The position numbers were made by a program, and so were the translations under genes. Positions 1 to 9,726 of a stretch of DNA of 61,326 bases are shown piece after piece (position 1 is the stretch's first letter; every line of letters begins with the position of its first letter). The DNA lies in contig NZ_VKHP01000018.1 of the NCBI RefSeq assembly GCF_010811875.1, positions 1 to 61,326 of the forward strand, read 5' to 3'. The DNA is from Bradyrhizobium uaiense. GTDB taxonomy: Bacteria > Pseudomonadota > Alphaproteobacteria > Rhizobiales > Xanthobacteraceae. The notes beneath the pieces are model-generated. The model was not told where the DNA came from. It made no database searches and was given only the letters and a program-made list of their open reading frames with translations.

Positions 1-2
1 CC

Positions 3-872
3 GACCGCAAGCACGACCACTGCCGCATCGATACGGCCCGCCATCAGGCAAAGTCCGGCGAGCAGGGGTCGCGCAACCTCGTGATGCGCGTGGCTGCGGC
101 GCTGGTGCTGGCGCCGGTCGCAATCGCACTGGCCTATATCGGCGGCATCGCCTGGTCGCTCCTGGTGACGCTTGTTGCGATCGGCCTGTTCGCGGAATGG
201 CTTGCCGTCACCGGGCTCGGACGCGAGCTCCGCGTCGTGGTGCCCGGCGTGGTCACGTTGCTGCTCGCCGGACTTTGCCTGATGGCGGGCCGTATCGATG
301 CGGCAGTGGTCGTGCTTGCGGTCGGTGCGGTCGTTGTGGCGCTGACATCGGGCGCGCGGCGCAACTGGGCGATTGCGGGATTGCTCTATGCGGCAGGGGC
401 CGAGATCGCATCGGTGCTGCTGCGCCACGATCCGGCGAAGGGCTTTGCTGCGCTGATGTTCGTGCTGCTGATCGTATGGGTCACTGACATCGGCGGCTAT
501 TTCGCGGGCCGCAGCATCGGCGGGCCGAAGCTGTGGGTGCGGATCAGTCCGAAGAAGACCTGGGCCGGCGCGGTTGGCGGCTTCGTGGCGAGCCTGCTTG
601 TTGCTGCCGGCTTCGCCGCCTTCGAGATCGGGGCGACGGGTGCGCTGCTGTTGCTCGGAGCCATGTTGTCGGTGGTCTCGCAGCTTGGCGATCTCTTCGA
701 ATCCGCCGTGAAGCGGCGGTTCGGAGTAAAGGATTCCAGTCACATCATTCCCGGCCATGGCGGCCTTCTGGATCGCCTGGACGGATTTGTCGCAGCCGTC
801 ATTGTGGCGGCGATTTTCGGCTTTCTCCGCGGTGGTGCCGATGGCGTCGGACGCGGTCTTATGGTTTGGTGA
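3..872 (+). CDS. cdsA: Phosphatidate cytidylyltransferase CdsA (5' end outside window)
   Basis: Makes CDP-diacylglycerol from phosphatidic acid and CTP in the inner membrane, the branch point of phospholipid synthesis. The sequence is strongly hydrophobic with several membrane segments and ends with the family signature: [13 protein letters not shown] followed by [12 protein letters not shown], with the Lys-Asp pair and the HGG-x-x-DR-x-D block intact. An internal GTG-ATG lies at 81, but the frame stays open to the window edge and the family normally has a short hydrophilic N-terminus before NLVMR, so the true start is probably upstream; I annotate it as partial. It ends 4 nt before dxr, so the two are probably co-transcribed. 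Identity is secure, the start is not. Confidence 0.93.
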   Translation, partial: DRKHDHCRIDTARHQAKSGEQGSRNLVMRVAAALVLAPVAIALAYIGGIAWSLLVTLVAIGLFAEWLAVTGLGRELRVVVPGVVTLLLAGLCLMAGRIDAAVVVLAVGAVVVALTSGARRNWAIAGLLYAAGAEIASVLLRHDPAKGFAALMFVLLIVWVTDIGGYFAGRSIGGPKLWVRISPKKTWAGAVGGFVASLLVAAGFAAFEIGATGALLLLGAMLSVVSQLGDLFESAVKRRFGVKDSSHIIPGHGGLLDRLDGFVAAVIVAAIFGFLRGGADGVGRGLMVW

Positions 873-876
873 TGAG

Positions 877-2103
877 ATGAGCGCTGTTCCGTTGCGTAAC
901 AACAAGGCCGCGGCGGCATCCGCCGTGCGGACTGTGACCGTCCTCGGTGCCACCGGCTCGATCGGCGACAGCACGATGGATCTGCTGCGTGGCGCGCGCG
1001 ATCGTTACCAGGTCGAGGCGCTGACCGCGAACAGCAATGTCGAGGGCCTCGCCAAACTGGCCAAGGAGTTCGGTGCGCGGTTCGCCGCCATTGCCGATCC
1101 GGCGAAGCTTTCAGAGCTGAAGGACGCACTGGCCGGAACCCGGATCGAGTGCGGGGCCGGGGAGAGCGCGATCATCGAGGCGGCCGCTCGGCCTGCGGAT
1201 TGGGTGATGGCGGCGGTCAGCGGCGCTGCCGGACTGAAGCCTGCGCTTGCCGCGGTCGATCGCGGCGCCACGGTTGCGCTCGCCAACAAGGAGTGCCTGG
1301 TCTGCGCCGGCGACATCTTCATGGAGCGCGCCAAGAAGGCCGGCGCATGCATCCTGCCGGCGGACTCCGAGCACAACGCGCTGTTCCAGGCGCTGGCCTC
1401 CGGCAATCGCGAGGAACTGACGCGGGTGATCATCACCGCGTCCGGCGGACCGTTCCGAACCTGGGCGCCCGCCGACATCGAGCAGGCGACGCTGGAGCAG
1501 GCGCTGAAGCATCCCAATTGGAGCATGGGGCAGAAGATCACGATCGATTCCGCCTCGATGATGAACAAGGGCCTCGAGGTGATTGAGGCGTCCTATCTGT
1601 TCGCGCTGGCGCCGGACGAGATCGACGTGCTGGTGCACCCGCAGTCGATCATCCACGGCATGGTCGAGTTCTCCGATCGCTCGGTGGTCGCCCAGCTCGG
1701 CACGCCCGACATGCGGATCCCGATCGCGCACTGCCTCGGCTGGCCCGACCGGGTCGTCGGGCCGTCAGCCAAGCTCGATCTCGCCAAGATCGGTCAGCTC
1801 ACCTTCGAGGCGCCGGACTTTCAGCGCTTCCCGGGGTTGCGGCTGGCTTACGAGGCGCTGCGCACCGGGCACGGTGCGACGACGGTCTACAATGCCGCGA
1901 ACGAGATCGCGGTCGCCGCGTTTATCGCCGGCAAGATCAAGTTCGGTGCGATCGCCCGGCTGGTCGAGGCGACGATGAATGATTGGATCAGGTCGGGGAA
2001 TCAGCCACCACTGCACTCGGCGGATGATGCGATTTCCGTTGACCATATCGCGCGAAATAAGGCTGCCGCCCTATTGCCTCAAATTGCCTTAAAGGCAACC
2101 TAG
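877..2103 (+). CDS. dxr: 1-deoxy-D-xylulose 5-phosphate reductoisomerase
   Basis: Catalyses the NADPH-dependent conversion of DXP to MEP, the committed step of the non-mevalonate isoprenoid pathway, in the cytoplasm. The Rossmann motif VLGATGSIG lies near residue 15. The metal and substrate-binding segment [12 protein letters not shown] is present, as are [21 protein letters not shown] and the C-terminal helical domain. I chose the ATG at 877, four bases after the cdsA stop, giving 408 residues, a usual family length. Longer in-frame starts would overlap cdsA by more than 100 nt and add non-conserved sequence. It sits between cdsA and rseP, as is common in alphaproteobacterial envelope operons. 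Confidence 0.95.
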   Translation: MSAVPLRNNKAAAASAVRTVTVLGATGSIGDSTMDLLRGARDRYQVEALTANSNVEGLAKLAKEFGARFAAIADPAKLSELKDALAGTRIECGAGESAIIEAAARPADWVMAAVSGAAGLKPALAAVDRGATVALANKECLVCAGDIFMERAKKAGACILPADSEHNALFQALASGNREELTRVIITASGGPFRTWAPADIEQATLEQALKHPNWSMGQKITIDSASMMNKGLEVIEASYLFALAPDEIDVLVHPQSIIHGMVEFSDRSVVAQLGTPDMRIPIAHCLGWPDRVVGPSAKLDLAKIGQLTFEAPDFQRFPGLRLAYEALRTGHGATTVYNAANEIAVAAFIAGKIKFGAIARLVEATMNDWIRSGNQPPLHSADDAISVDHIARNKAAALLPQIALKAT

Positions 2104-2147
2104 AGGGTTGGGGACGGAGCTTAATCGCTCTTGTCGAGGGGAGTCAG

Positions 2148-3299
2148 ATGCCCGAGTATTTTCTTCATAGTATCAATGCGTTGAGCCATGGGCTCCTCGG
2201 CTATATCGTTCCCTTTCTCTTCGTCCTGACCATCGTCGTCTTCTTTCACGAGCTCGGCCACTTTCTGGTCGCGCGCTGGGCTGGCGTGAAGGTGCTGACG
2301 TTCTCGCTGGGCTTCGGGCCGGAGCTTGCCGGCTTCAATGACCGGCACGGTACGCGCTGGAAGATCTCGGCGATACCGCTCGGCGGCTACGTCAAATTCT
2401 TCGGCGACGACAGCGAGGCATCGACGCCATCGACCGAATCGCTCGCCGCGATGACGGCGGAAGAGCGCGAAGGCAGCTTCCATCACAAGTCGGTCGGAAG
2501 GCGCACCGGCATCGTTGCGGCCGGCCCGGTCGCGAATTTCATTCTCGGCGCCCTGATCTTCGCGGGCATGGCGCTGTATTACGGCAAGCCGAGCACGATC
2601 GCCCGGGTCGACGGCCTGGTGGCCGAAAGCGCCGCCGCGAATGCAGGCTTCAAGGTCGGTGACGTCGTCGTGGATATCGACGGCAGCGCGATCCAGAGCT
2701 TCGCCGACATGCAGCGGATCGTAGCTTCGAACGCTGGTTCAGAGCTTGGCTTCAAGGTGAAGCGGGATGGCGCGGTCGTCGCGCTCAAGGCGACGCCGGC
2801 GCTCAAGGAGGTCAAGGACCCCTTTGGCAATGCGCACCGAATCGGTGTGCTCGGAATCGAGCACAAGGCTCAGGTTGGCGAAGCCTCCAGCGCTCCGGTC
2901 GGCGTCTTTGAAGCCCTGAAGATCGGCGTCGAGCAGGTCTGGTACATCATTGCCAGCACCTTCAAGTTCCTGGGGTCGCTGTTCGTTGGGACCGGCAATC
3001 CGGGAGAGGTGAGCGGTGTCATCGGAATCGCCAAGCTGTCGGGGCAGGCTGCGAGCGCCGGTTTCCAGTTCGTGGTCAACCTTTGCGCCATCCTGTCGGT
3101 CTCGATCGGGCTGCTGAATCTGTTTCCGATCCCGCTTTTGGATGGCGGACACCTTCTGTTCTACAGCGCCGAGGCGCTTCGTGGCCGTCCGCTGTCGGAG
3201 CGGACGCAAGAGGTGGGTTTCCGAATCGGATTGGGTTTGGTTTTGATGCTGATGGTGTTTGCGACATACAACGACATCCTCAGGATCGCCGGGTCCTGA
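2148..3299 (+). CDS. rseP: Site-2 zinc metalloprotease RseP (M50)
   Basis: Intramembrane protease that cleaves transmembrane substrates such as anti-sigma factors after a first periplasmic cut. The catalytic HELGH motif is at residues 34-38 in the first membrane helix. A single PDZ-like region follows at roughly 125-205, and the second active-site motif NLFPIPLLDGGH lies near the C-terminus. At 383 residues it is close to the alphaproteobacterial form, which has fewer PDZ residues than the E. coli protein. The start ATG at 2148 has a GGGGAG ribosome site 5 nt upstream. It lies 44 nt after dxr and upstream of bamA, so it belongs to the envelope operon. Confidence 0.95.
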   Translation: MPEYFLHSINALSHGLLGYIVPFLFVLTIVVFFHELGHFLVARWAGVKVLTFSLGFGPELAGFNDRHGTRWKISAIPLGGYVKFFGDDSEASTPSTESLAAMTAEEREGSFHHKSVGRRTGIVAAGPVANFILGALIFAGMALYYGKPSTIARVDGLVAESAAANAGFKVGDVVVDIDGSAIQSFADMQRIVASNAGSELGFKVKRDGAVVALKATPALKEVKDPFGNAHRIGVLGIEHKAQVGEASSAPVGVFEALKIGVEQVWYIIASTFKFLGSLFVGTGNPGEVSGVIGIAKLSGQAASAGFQFVVNLCAILSVSIGLLNLFPIPLLDGGHLLFYSAEALRGRPLSERTQEVGFRIGLGLVLMLMVFATYNDILRIAGS

Positions 3300-3421
3300 A
3301 ACGGGCTTTTTTGTGGCGTTGCCGATGGGCAACGTCTTGGAACGAAAATGGAAATGTTCAGCTGTAGGAAGTTTGCCCCCTTGGCAAAGTTGGCTACAAG
3401 CTGAGCGGCAGGTTGGGAATC

Positions 3422-3449
3422 TGCCGGGCCGTTGGGGAACGGTCCGGCA
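3422..3449 (+). promoter_or_regulatory. Long perfect hairpin in the bamA leader
   Basis: Two adjacent arm pairs, TGCCGG/CCGGCA and GCCGTT/AACGGT, form a continuous 12-bp stem (one G-T pair) closed by a GGGG loop. It ends 25 nt before the bamA ATG and is not followed by a T run, so it does not look like an intrinsic terminator. It could be an RNA processing site, a stabiliser or a leader control element in the 175-nt rseP-bamA gap. A smaller stem (CGTTGCC/GGCAACG) lies near 3317-3335. Confidence 0.5.
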
Positions 3450-3474
3450 TTGCTAAGATAAGGGCGCGTTGCGC

Positions 3475-6015
3475 ATGATGTTTGGAATGCGAGTGAGGGG
3501 GGGCTTGTTTGCCGCCTTGGTCATGTTCGCCGCGCCAGTGGCGGCCACCTTGGGGGCCGTAGCTGTGTCTGCGCCTGCGTATGCGCAGACGGTCGATTCG
3601 ATCACGGTGGAGGGGAACCGCCGCGTCGAAGTCGAAACCATCCGCTCCTATTTCCATCCCGGACCGGGCGGCCGGCTGGGTCAGGCGCAGATCGACGACG
3701 GTCTCAAGGCGCTGATCGAGACCGGGCTGTTTCAGGACGTCCATATCGATCAGCGGGGCGGGCGCCTCGTCGTGGTCGTGGTCGAGAATCCCGTGATCGG
3801 TCGCGTTGCCTTCGAGGGCAACAAGAAGGTCAAGGACGAGCAGCTCACCGCCGAAGTCCAGTCCAAGCCGCGCGGCACCTTCTCGCGCCCGATGGTTCAG
3901 TCGGACGCGCTGCGCATCGCCGAAATCTACCGCCGCTCCGGTCGTTACGACGTGCGGGTCAATCCGCAGATCATCGAGCAGCCGAACAACCGCGTCGACC
4001 TGATCTTCGAGGTCAATGAAGGCGTGAAGACCGGCGTGCGGTCGATCGAGTTCGTGGGCAACAATGCCTATTCGGCGTCCCGTTTGCGCGACGTCATCAA
4101 GACCCGCGAATCGAATCTCCTGAGCTTCCTCGGCGGCAACGACGTCTACGACCCCGACCGGGTCGAGGCCGACCGTGACCTGCTGCGCCGTTTCTACCTC
4201 AAGAACGGCTATGCCGACGTCCAGGTCGTGGCCGCGCTGACCGAATACGATCCCGACAAGAAGGGCTTCCTGGTTACCTTCAAGATCGAAGAGGGCCAGC
4301 AGTATCGCGTCGCATCCGTCAACTTCACCTCGTCGATCAATACGCTCGACCCGAACGCGCTGCGCACCTATTCGCGCGTCAATGTCGGCTCGCTCTACAA
4401 CGCCGAGGCGCTGGAGAAGTCGGTCGAGGAAATGCAGATCGAAGCGTCCCGCCGCGGCTACGCCTTCGCGGTGGTCCGGCCGCGCGGTGATCGCAATTTC
4501 GACAATCACACGGTGTCGATCACCTTTGCGATCGACGAGGGCCCGCGCACCTATATCGAGCGCATCAACATCCGCGGCAACAGCCGCACCCGCGACTACG
4601 TGATCCGTCGCGAATTCGATATCTCTGAAGGCGACGCCTACAATCGTGCGCTGGTCGACCGCGCCGAGCGCCGCCTGAAGAACCTCGACTTCTTCAAGAC
4701 AGTGAAGATCACCACCGAGCCCGGCTCCTCCAGCGATCGCGTCATCCTGATCGTCGATCTCGAGGAGAAGTCGACTGGTGACTTCTCGGTGTCGGGCGGC
4801 TATTCGACCACCGACGGCGCGCTGGCTGAAGTCAGCGTCTCGGAGCGCAACCTGCTCGGCCGCGGCCTGTTCGCGAAGGCGTCGGTGACCTACGGCCAGT
4901 ATGCCCGCGGCTACTCGCTGTCGTTCGTCGAGCCGTATCTGCTCGACTACCGCGTCGCGCTCGGCCTCGACTTCTACCAGCGCCAGCAGCTGTCCAACAG
5001 CTACATCGCCTACGGTACCAAGACGCTGGGCTTCAGCCCGCGCCTCGGCTTCAGCCTGCGGGAAGATCTCTCGCTGCAGCTGCGCTACTCGATCTATCAG
5101 CAGGAAATCACCCTGCCGTCGACGTTGAACAACTGTAATAACGTGCAGTTCCTGCCGGATGGAACGCCGAATCCCGCGTTCAATCCGAGCCCGGCCTATG
5201 CGAACCTGAACGGCATCAGCCTGGTGTCGACCAATGGTCTCGGCTGTTTCTTCGATGGCGAGGCCTCGCTGCCGGTCCGCAAGGAGCTGGCGGGTGGCAA
5301 GACGCTGACGTCGGCGCTGGGCTACACGCTCAACTACAACACCCTCGACAACAACAAGAACCCGACCGACGGTCTGATCGTCGACTTCAAGCAGGACTTC
5401 GCCGGCGTCGGTGGCGACGTCAGCTATATCAAGTCCGCGATCGACGCGAAGTACTACACCCCGCTGGTCTCCGACATCGTCGGCGTGATCCACGCCCAGG
5501 GCGGCATCCTGAACAAGCTCGGGAGCCAGGATCTGCGCATGCTCGATCACTTCCAGATGGGTCCGAACCTGGTCCGCGGCTTCGCGCCGAACGGCATCGG
5601 TCCGCGTGACATCAACCCGTACGGCACCATGGACGCCATCGGCGGCACCAAGTACTGGGGCGTGTCGGCGGAATTGCAGATGCCGTTCTGGTTCCTGCCG
5701 AAGGAAGTCGGGCTCAAGGGCGCGGTCTATGCCGACGCCGGCGGCCTGTACGATTACCAGGGCCCGAGGAATTGGTTGGCAACGGGCGAGGTCAATGTGC
5801 CCGGCTGTAAACCGCCGACGAATAACCCTGCATCTCCGGGCACCTGCCTTGGTCTGCAGTTTGACGACAGCAAGGTCGTCCGTACCTCGGTCGGTGTCGG
5901 TCTGATCTGGCAGTCGCCGTTTGGTCCGCTGCGCTTCGACTACGCCGTGCCGCTGACCAAGGGCGCGTATGACCGCGTGCAAGAATTCCGGTTTGGCGGC
6001 GGTACGACTTTCTAA
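3475..6015 (+). CDS. bamA: Outer membrane protein assembly factor BamA
   Basis: Central subunit of the BAM complex, which folds beta-barrel proteins into the outer membrane. A signal peptide occupies about residues 1-38 (hydrophobic run, then SAPAYAQ). Five POTRA repeats follow (about 40-425), recognisable by blocks such as [20 protein letters not shown] and [17 protein letters not shown]. The C-terminal half is a 16-strand barrel with VRGF at the lid-lock position, and the protein ends in a terminal Phe (GGGTTF), the BAM recognition signal. ATG 3475 is preferred over an upstream TTG; a second ATG directly follows at 3478. About 846 residues is a normal rhizobial length. It lies between rseP and lpxD, the usual order. 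Confidence 0.96.
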   Translation: MMFGMRVRGGLFAALVMFAAPVAATLGAVAVSAPAYAQTVDSITVEGNRRVEVETIRSYFHPGPGGRLGQAQIDDGLKALIETGLFQDVHIDQRGGRLVVVVVENPVIGRVAFEGNKKVKDEQLTAEVQSKPRGTFSRPMVQSDALRIAEIYRRSGRYDVRVNPQIIEQPNNRVDLIFEVNEGVKTGVRSIEFVGNNAYSASRLRDVIKTRESNLLSFLGGNDVYDPDRVEADRDLLRRFYLKNGYADVQVVAALTEYDPDKKGFLVTFKIEEGQQYRVASVNFTSSINTLDPNALRTYSRVNVGSLYNAEALEKSVEEMQIEASRRGYAFAVVRPRGDRNFDNHTVSITFAIDEGPRTYIERINIRGNSRTRDYVIRREFDISEGDAYNRALVDRAERRLKNLDFFKTVKITTEPGSSSDRVILIVDLEEKSTGDFSVSGGYSTTDGALAEVSVSERNLLGRGLFAKASVTYGQYARGYSLSFVEPYLLDYRVALGLDFYQRQQLSNSYIAYGTKTLGFSPRLGFSLREDLSLQLRYSIYQQEITLPSTLNNCNNVQFLPDGTPNPAFNPSPAYANLNGISLVSTNGLGCFFDGEASLPVRKELAGGKTLTSALGYTLNYNTLDNNKNPTDGLIVDFKQDFAGVGGDVSYIKSAIDAKYYTPLVSDIVGVIHAQGGILNKLGSQDLRMLDHFQMGPNLVRGFAPNGIGPRDINPYGTMDAIGGTKYWGVSAELQMPFWFLPKEVGLKGAVYADAGGLYDYQGPRNWLATGEVNVPGCKPPTNNPASPGTCLGLQFDDSKVVRTSVGVGLIWQSPFGPLRFDYAVPLTKGAYDRVQEFRFGGGTTF

Positions 6016-6047
6016 CACCGCGACCCGACCGGACTGCGACGGATGGA

Positions 6048-7109
6048 ATGGCGCAGCCGATCTTCTTCAAGAGTCCTCCTTCGTCATCGCTGGCTGAAAT
6101 TGCCGCGCTGACGAAGGCGCAACTGGTCGACCCCGCGAGGGGCGCGCTTGAGATCAGGGGGCTGGCCTCGCTCGACGAGGCCGGTCCGATTCATCTCGCC
6201 TTTTTCGACAATCTCAAATATGCCGACCAACTCGCCGCCACCAAGGCCGGCGCCTGTCTGGTCAGCCCGCGCTTCGAGGCGCAGGTACCGAAGGGCACGG
6301 CGGTGCTGCGGGCCGCCAAGCCGTTCCAGGTGTTCGTCGAGCTCGCCCGCGAATGGCATGCCGACGCGCTGCGGCCGCAATCCTGGTTCGGGACCGAGGG
6401 CATCGCGCCGTCGGCGATCATCGATCCCACCGCGCGTCTCGAGGACGGCGTCATCGTCGATCCGCTGGTGGTGATCGGCCCGCGGGTCGAGATCGGCGCC
6501 GGCACCATCATCGGCGCAGGTGCTGTCATCGGCGCCGACGTCAAGATCGGTCGCGACTGCAATGTCGGCGCCAAGACCACCATCCAGTTCGCGCTGATCG
6601 GCAACAATGTGCTGATCCATCCGGCCTGCAATATCGGCCAGGACGGCTACGGCTTCATCTTCTTCGGGCCGAAGGGCCACGTGAAGGTGCCGCAGACCGG
6701 CCGCGTGGTGATCCAGAACAATGTCGAGGTCGGCGCCGCCTCGACCATCGACCGCGGTTCCCTGCGCGACACCGTGATCGGCGAGGGCACCAAAATCGAC
6801 AACCAGGTCCAGATCGGCCACAATGTGACCATCGGCCGGCACTGCCTGCTCGCGGCCCAGATCGGCCTCGCCGGCAGCCTGACGATCGGCGACAACGTTG
6901 CGCTCGGCGCCAAGGTGGGTATCAACAACCACCTCAAGATCGGCGACGGCGCCCAGGTGACGGCGATGAGCGCGGTCAAGGACGACATTCCGGCCAACGG
7001 TCGCTGGGGCGGGCATTTCGCCAAGCCGACCAAGCAGTGGTTCAGGGAAATTATCGCGGTGGAGCGCCTGGTGCGCGACAACGAAACCAAAGGCAAGGAA
7101 CAGGAGTGA
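6048..7109 (+). CDS. lpxD: UDP-3-O-(3-hydroxyacyl)glucosamine N-acyltransferase
   Basis: Third enzyme of lipid A synthesis; transfers a 3-hydroxyacyl chain from ACP to the 2-amino group of UDP-3-O-acylglucosamine in the cytoplasm. The N-terminal domain binding the nucleotide (about 1-110) is followed by many left-handed hexapeptide repeats, such as [17 protein letters not shown]. The catalytic-His region [11 protein letters not shown] follows, and a short C-terminal helix ends in KGKEQE. The length, 353 residues, is typical. It starts 32 nt after the bamA stop, and its TGA shares its final A with the fabZ ATG (TGATG), so translation of the two is probably coupled. Confidence 0.96.
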   Translation: MAQPIFFKSPPSSSLAEIAALTKAQLVDPARGALEIRGLASLDEAGPIHLAFFDNLKYADQLAATKAGACLVSPRFEAQVPKGTAVLRAAKPFQVFVELAREWHADALRPQSWFGTEGIAPSAIIDPTARLEDGVIVDPLVVIGPRVEIGAGTIIGAGAVIGADVKIGRDCNVGAKTTIQFALIGNNVLIHPACNIGQDGYGFIFFGPKGHVKVPQTGRVVIQNNVEVGAASTIDRGSLRDTVIGEGTKIDNQVQIGHNVTIGRHCLLAAQIGLAGSLTIGDNVALGAKVGINNHLKIGDGAQVTAMSAVKDDIPANGRWGGHFAKPTKQWFREIIAVERLVRDNETKGKEQE

Positions 7110-7567
7110 TGGAGGAGGCACCGGTCAAATTCGAGCTCGTGGATATCAACGATATCCTGAAGACGCTCCCGCATCGCTTTCCGATGTTGCTGATCGACCG
7201 CGTGATCAAGATCCGCACCGACTACAGCGGTATCGGCATCAAGAACGTCACGTTCAACGAGCCGCCGTTCCAGGGGCATTTCCCGGATCGTCCGGTGTAC
7301 CCGGGCGTGATGATGATCGAGGCGATGGCGCAGACCGCCGGTGTGATCGGCATCAAGTCGGTCGAAGGCACCGAGAAGCCGCGCGCGGTGTATTTCCTCA
7401 CCATCGACAAGTGCAAGTTCAGGAAGCCGGTGATGCCCGGCGACACCATCGAATACCACATGCGCTCGCTCGGCCGCCGCAAGACGATGTGGTGGTTTCA
7501 CGGCGATGCCAAGGTCAACGGCCAGGTCGTCGCCGAGGCCGATGTCGGTGCGATGCTGACGGATTAA
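7109..7567 (+). CDS. fabZ: 3-hydroxyacyl-ACP dehydratase FabZ
   Basis: Dehydrates 3-hydroxyacyl-ACP in type II fatty acid synthesis, competing with LpxA for the same hydroxyacyl substrate. The hot-dog fold motif [13 protein letters not shown] is followed by [19 protein letters not shown], which carries the catalytic His and Glu; the length, 152 residues, is normal. The ATG at 7109 overlaps the lpxD stop by one base. The ATGGAGGAGG start region and the upstream CAGGAG provide a ribosome site. Placement between lpxD and lpxA is the classical arrangement that ties lipid A and fatty acid synthesis together. Confidence 0.96.
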   Translation: MEEAPVKFELVDINDILKTLPHRFPMLLIDRVIKIRTDYSGIGIKNVTFNEPPFQGHFPDRPVYPGVMMIEAMAQTAGVIGIKSVEGTEKPRAVYFLTIDKCKFRKPVMPGDTIEYHMRSLGRRKTMWWFHGDAKVNGQVVAEADVGAMLTD

Positions 7568-7582
7568 AGCGCGCTGCTCAGG

Positions 7583-7945
7583 TCACGACGTCGTGCAGGC
7601 ATAGCGGCCGTCCGCAGCTGCGATCCGCAGGACGCGATTGAGGTAGACGCCCATCGAGGATGCGTTCATCAGCGCATCGTGGGTCCCAGTGGGGACGTTG
7701 CAATAGTGCTGGTAGCTGCCTCGTACCGCGACCAGCAGCGTGCGCTCGCCTGGGCTGTAGCAGACCCGCTGGACGATCGTGCTGCGATTGATGTCGCGGC
7801 ATTCGAAGGTCGAGAGATCGACGGTCGTGCTGCTGCCGAGATCGGCCGTCTCCGGACCGATCGGCAGAGATAACAGGCTGAGGATCAGCGCGGCGGCCCG
7901 GACCATCTTTCGGTTGCGACCTTGTCGTTTGCAACAGGCCGTCAT
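7583..7945 (-). CDS. Small exported protein with KTSC-type domain
   Basis: A 120-residue protein encoded opposite to the lipid A operon. An alternative start at Met14 (7906) would place the hydrophobic stretch AAALILSLLSLPIG right at the N-terminus as a signal peptide. The body from about residue 53 follows the KTSC-domain pattern: a segment around STIVQRVCYSPGERTLLVAV, then a YxHYCNVP strand, then LMNASSMGVYLNRV. Four cysteines in the exported part could form disulfides. No catalytic function is known to me for this family. It is the only minus-strand gene inside the fabZ-lpxA interval and has no obvious operon partner. The family call comes from pattern memory only. Confidence 0.7.
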   Translation of the reverse strand: MTACCKRQGRNRKMVRAAALILSLLSLPIGPETADLGSSTTVDLSTFECRDINRSTIVQRVCYSPGERTLLVAVRGSYQHYCNVPTGTHDALMNASSMGVYLNRVLRIAAADGRYACTTS

Positions 7946-8055
7946 GATACGTCACTGGACAGGGCGGGCAAAGTCGCGCTAACGACCGCCCAAATCGACA
8001 GCATCGCGTCTTGATAGCACCTTGGCGCCGTTAACGAATTCCGGATCGAAACTTC

Positions 8056-8850
8056 ATGAGCATGATCGACCCCACTGCGCGGATTGCGGATGGCGCCGTG
8101 ATCGGGGCCGGCACCGAGATCGGTCCGTACTGCATCGTCGGCCCCAATGTCGCGCTCGGTGAGAACTGCAAGCTGATCGCGCATGTCACGATCAGCGGCT
8201 ACACGAAGATCGGCGCCGGCTGCGTCATCTCGCCGTTTGCCGCGCTCGGGGGGCCGCCGCAGGATCTGAGCTATCGCGGCGAGCCGACCCGTCTCGAAGT
8301 CGGCGAGGCCTGCACGATTCGCGAAGGCGTGACGATGAACGTCGGTACCGTCAAGGGCGGCGGGCTTACCCGCGTCGGCGATCGCGGCTTCTTCATGAAC
8401 AACAGCCATGTCGGTCATGACTGCATGGTCGGCGACGGCGTGATCTTCGCGACGTCGGCGACGCTTGGCGGCCACTGCGAGATCGGCGACTTCGTCTATA
8501 TCGGCGGCCTCTCGGCGGTGCACCAGTTCACCCGCGTCGGTTCGCAGGTGATGATCGGCGGCGTCTGCGGCGTGCGCGGCGACATCATCCCGTTCGGATT
8601 GGCCAACGGTCAGTACGCGGTGCTCGAAGGCCTCAACATCATCGGTATGCGGCGGCGCCAGTTCACCAAGGCGCGGCTGGCTGTGGTGCGTGCGTTCTAT
8701 CAAAAGCTGTTCCACGGCCCCGGCATCTTCGCCGAACGGCTGGCCTCGGTGCAGCCGCTGGCTGCCGAGGATCCGGCGATCGCGGAAATCCTCACCTTCA
8801 TCGAGGGCGGCAAGCTCCGGCCGCTCTGCCTTCCCGCCGATACCAACTGA
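8056..8850 (+). CDS. lpxA: Acyl-ACP--UDP-N-acetylglucosamine O-acyltransferase
   Basis: First step of lipid A synthesis: moves a 3-hydroxyacyl chain from ACP to the 3-OH of UDP-GlcNAc. The left-handed beta-helix repeats start at once (MIDPTARIADGAVIGAG). The catalytic-His segment NNSHVGHDCMVGDG is around residues 115-130, and the C-terminal helical part includes GLNIIGMRRRQF. The length of 264 residues is normal. ATG 8056 is the first start after the 110-nt gap downstream of the KTSC gene, so transcription may restart here or read through from fabZ. It ends 6 nt before lpxI. Confidence 0.96.
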   Translation: MSMIDPTARIADGAVIGAGTEIGPYCIVGPNVALGENCKLIAHVTISGYTKIGAGCVISPFAALGGPPQDLSYRGEPTRLEVGEACTIREGVTMNVGTVKGGGLTRVGDRGFFMNNSHVGHDCMVGDGVIFATSATLGGHCEIGDFVYIGGLSAVHQFTRVGSQVMIGGVCGVRGDIIPFGLANGQYAVLEGLNIIGMRRRQFTKARLAVVRAFYQKLFHGPGIFAERLASVQPLAAEDPAIAEILTFIEGGKLRPLCLPADTN

Positions 8851-8856
8851 GCAGGG

Positions 8857-9726
8857 ATGGCCGCCAGCATGACGTCAGCGGCTCCCTCGCTTTCCTCGCC
8901 GGTCGGCGTGATCGCCGGCGGCGGCGCCATGCCGTTCGCGGTTGCCGATCAGCTCGCCGCGCGCGGCATCACGCCGGTGCTGTTCGCGCTGCGCGGCGCC
9001 TGCGATCCGGCGCGCGCACAACGTTTTCGTCACCGCTGGATCTCGGTCGGCCAGCTCGGGCGGGCGACCCGGTTGTTCCGCGACGAGGGTTGCCGCGACC
9101 TGATCTTCATCGGCACGCTGGTTCGCCCGGCGCTGTCGGAGATCCGGCTCGACTGGGGCACGCTGCGCCTGCTCGGTCACGTCGTGCGCGCGTTTCGCGG
9201 CGGCGACGATCATCTGCTCTCGAGCGTCGGCCGCATCCTCGAGCAGCAGGGATTCCGCATGGTCGGCATCAAGGATGCCGCGCCCGATCTCCTGATGCCC
9301 GAGGGGGCCGTGACGCGCGCGACGCCGGATAGCACCGCGCTCGCCGACATCGCGCGCGGACGCGGCCTGCTCGACGCGCTCGGTCCGTTCGACATCGGCC
9401 AGGCAGCTGTCGTGATCGACGGCCACGTGGTTGCGGTCGAGGATATCGAGGGCACCGACGGATTGCTGGCGCGCGTGGCGCGGCTGCGCGCCGAGGGCCG
9501 CATTCGCGCCAAGGCCGGCCGCGGCGTGCTGGTGAAGGCGCCGAAGAGCAAGCAGGATCTGCGCTTCGATCTGCCGACCATCGGCCCGCGGACGGTCGAG
9601 GGCGCAGCGGCGGCCGGTATCGCGGGGATCGCGGTGATCGCCGGCAACACGCTGGCCGCCGAGCCGCAGGCCCTGATCGAGGCAGCTGACGCCAAAGGGC
9701 TCTTCGTCATCGGACTGGCCGGCTGA
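8857..9726 (+). CDS. lpxI: UDP-2,3-diacylglucosamine pyrophosphatase LpxI
   Basis: Hydrolyses UDP-2,3-diacylglucosamine to lipid X and UMP, the role of LpxH in gammaproteobacteria. LpxI (DUF1009) is the unrelated alphaproteobacterial alternative. The N-terminal segment SPVGVIAGGGAMPFAVADQL and the C-terminal blocks KAPKSKQDLRFDLPTIGP and AGIAGIAVIAGNTL match the family as I know it. At 289 residues it is near the usual size. A second in-frame ATG at residue 5 is also possible. Its TGA overlaps the lpxB ATG (TGATG at 9724-9728). It lies between lpxA and lpxB, which supports the call. Confidence 0.93.
   Translation: MAASMTSAAPSLSSPVGVIAGGGAMPFAVADQLAARGITPVLFALRGACDPARAQRFRHRWISVGQLGRATRLFRDEGCRDLIFIGTLVRPALSEIRLDWGTLRLLGHVVRAFRGGDDHLLSSVGRILEQQGFRMVGIKDAAPDLLMPEGAVTRATPDSTALADIARGRGLLDALGPFDIGQAAVVIDGHVVAVEDIEGTDGLLARVARLRAEGRIRAKAGRGVLVKAPKSKQDLRFDLPTIGPRTVEGAAAAGIAGIAVIAGNTLAAEPQALIEAADAKGLFVIGLAG

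Noticed and set aside
3394..6018. 874-codon open frame on the minus strand opposite bamA
   Set aside because: Composition is Arg/Val/Ala/Asp-rich, as expected from reading GC-rich codons backward; no family features, and bamA on the other strand is certain.
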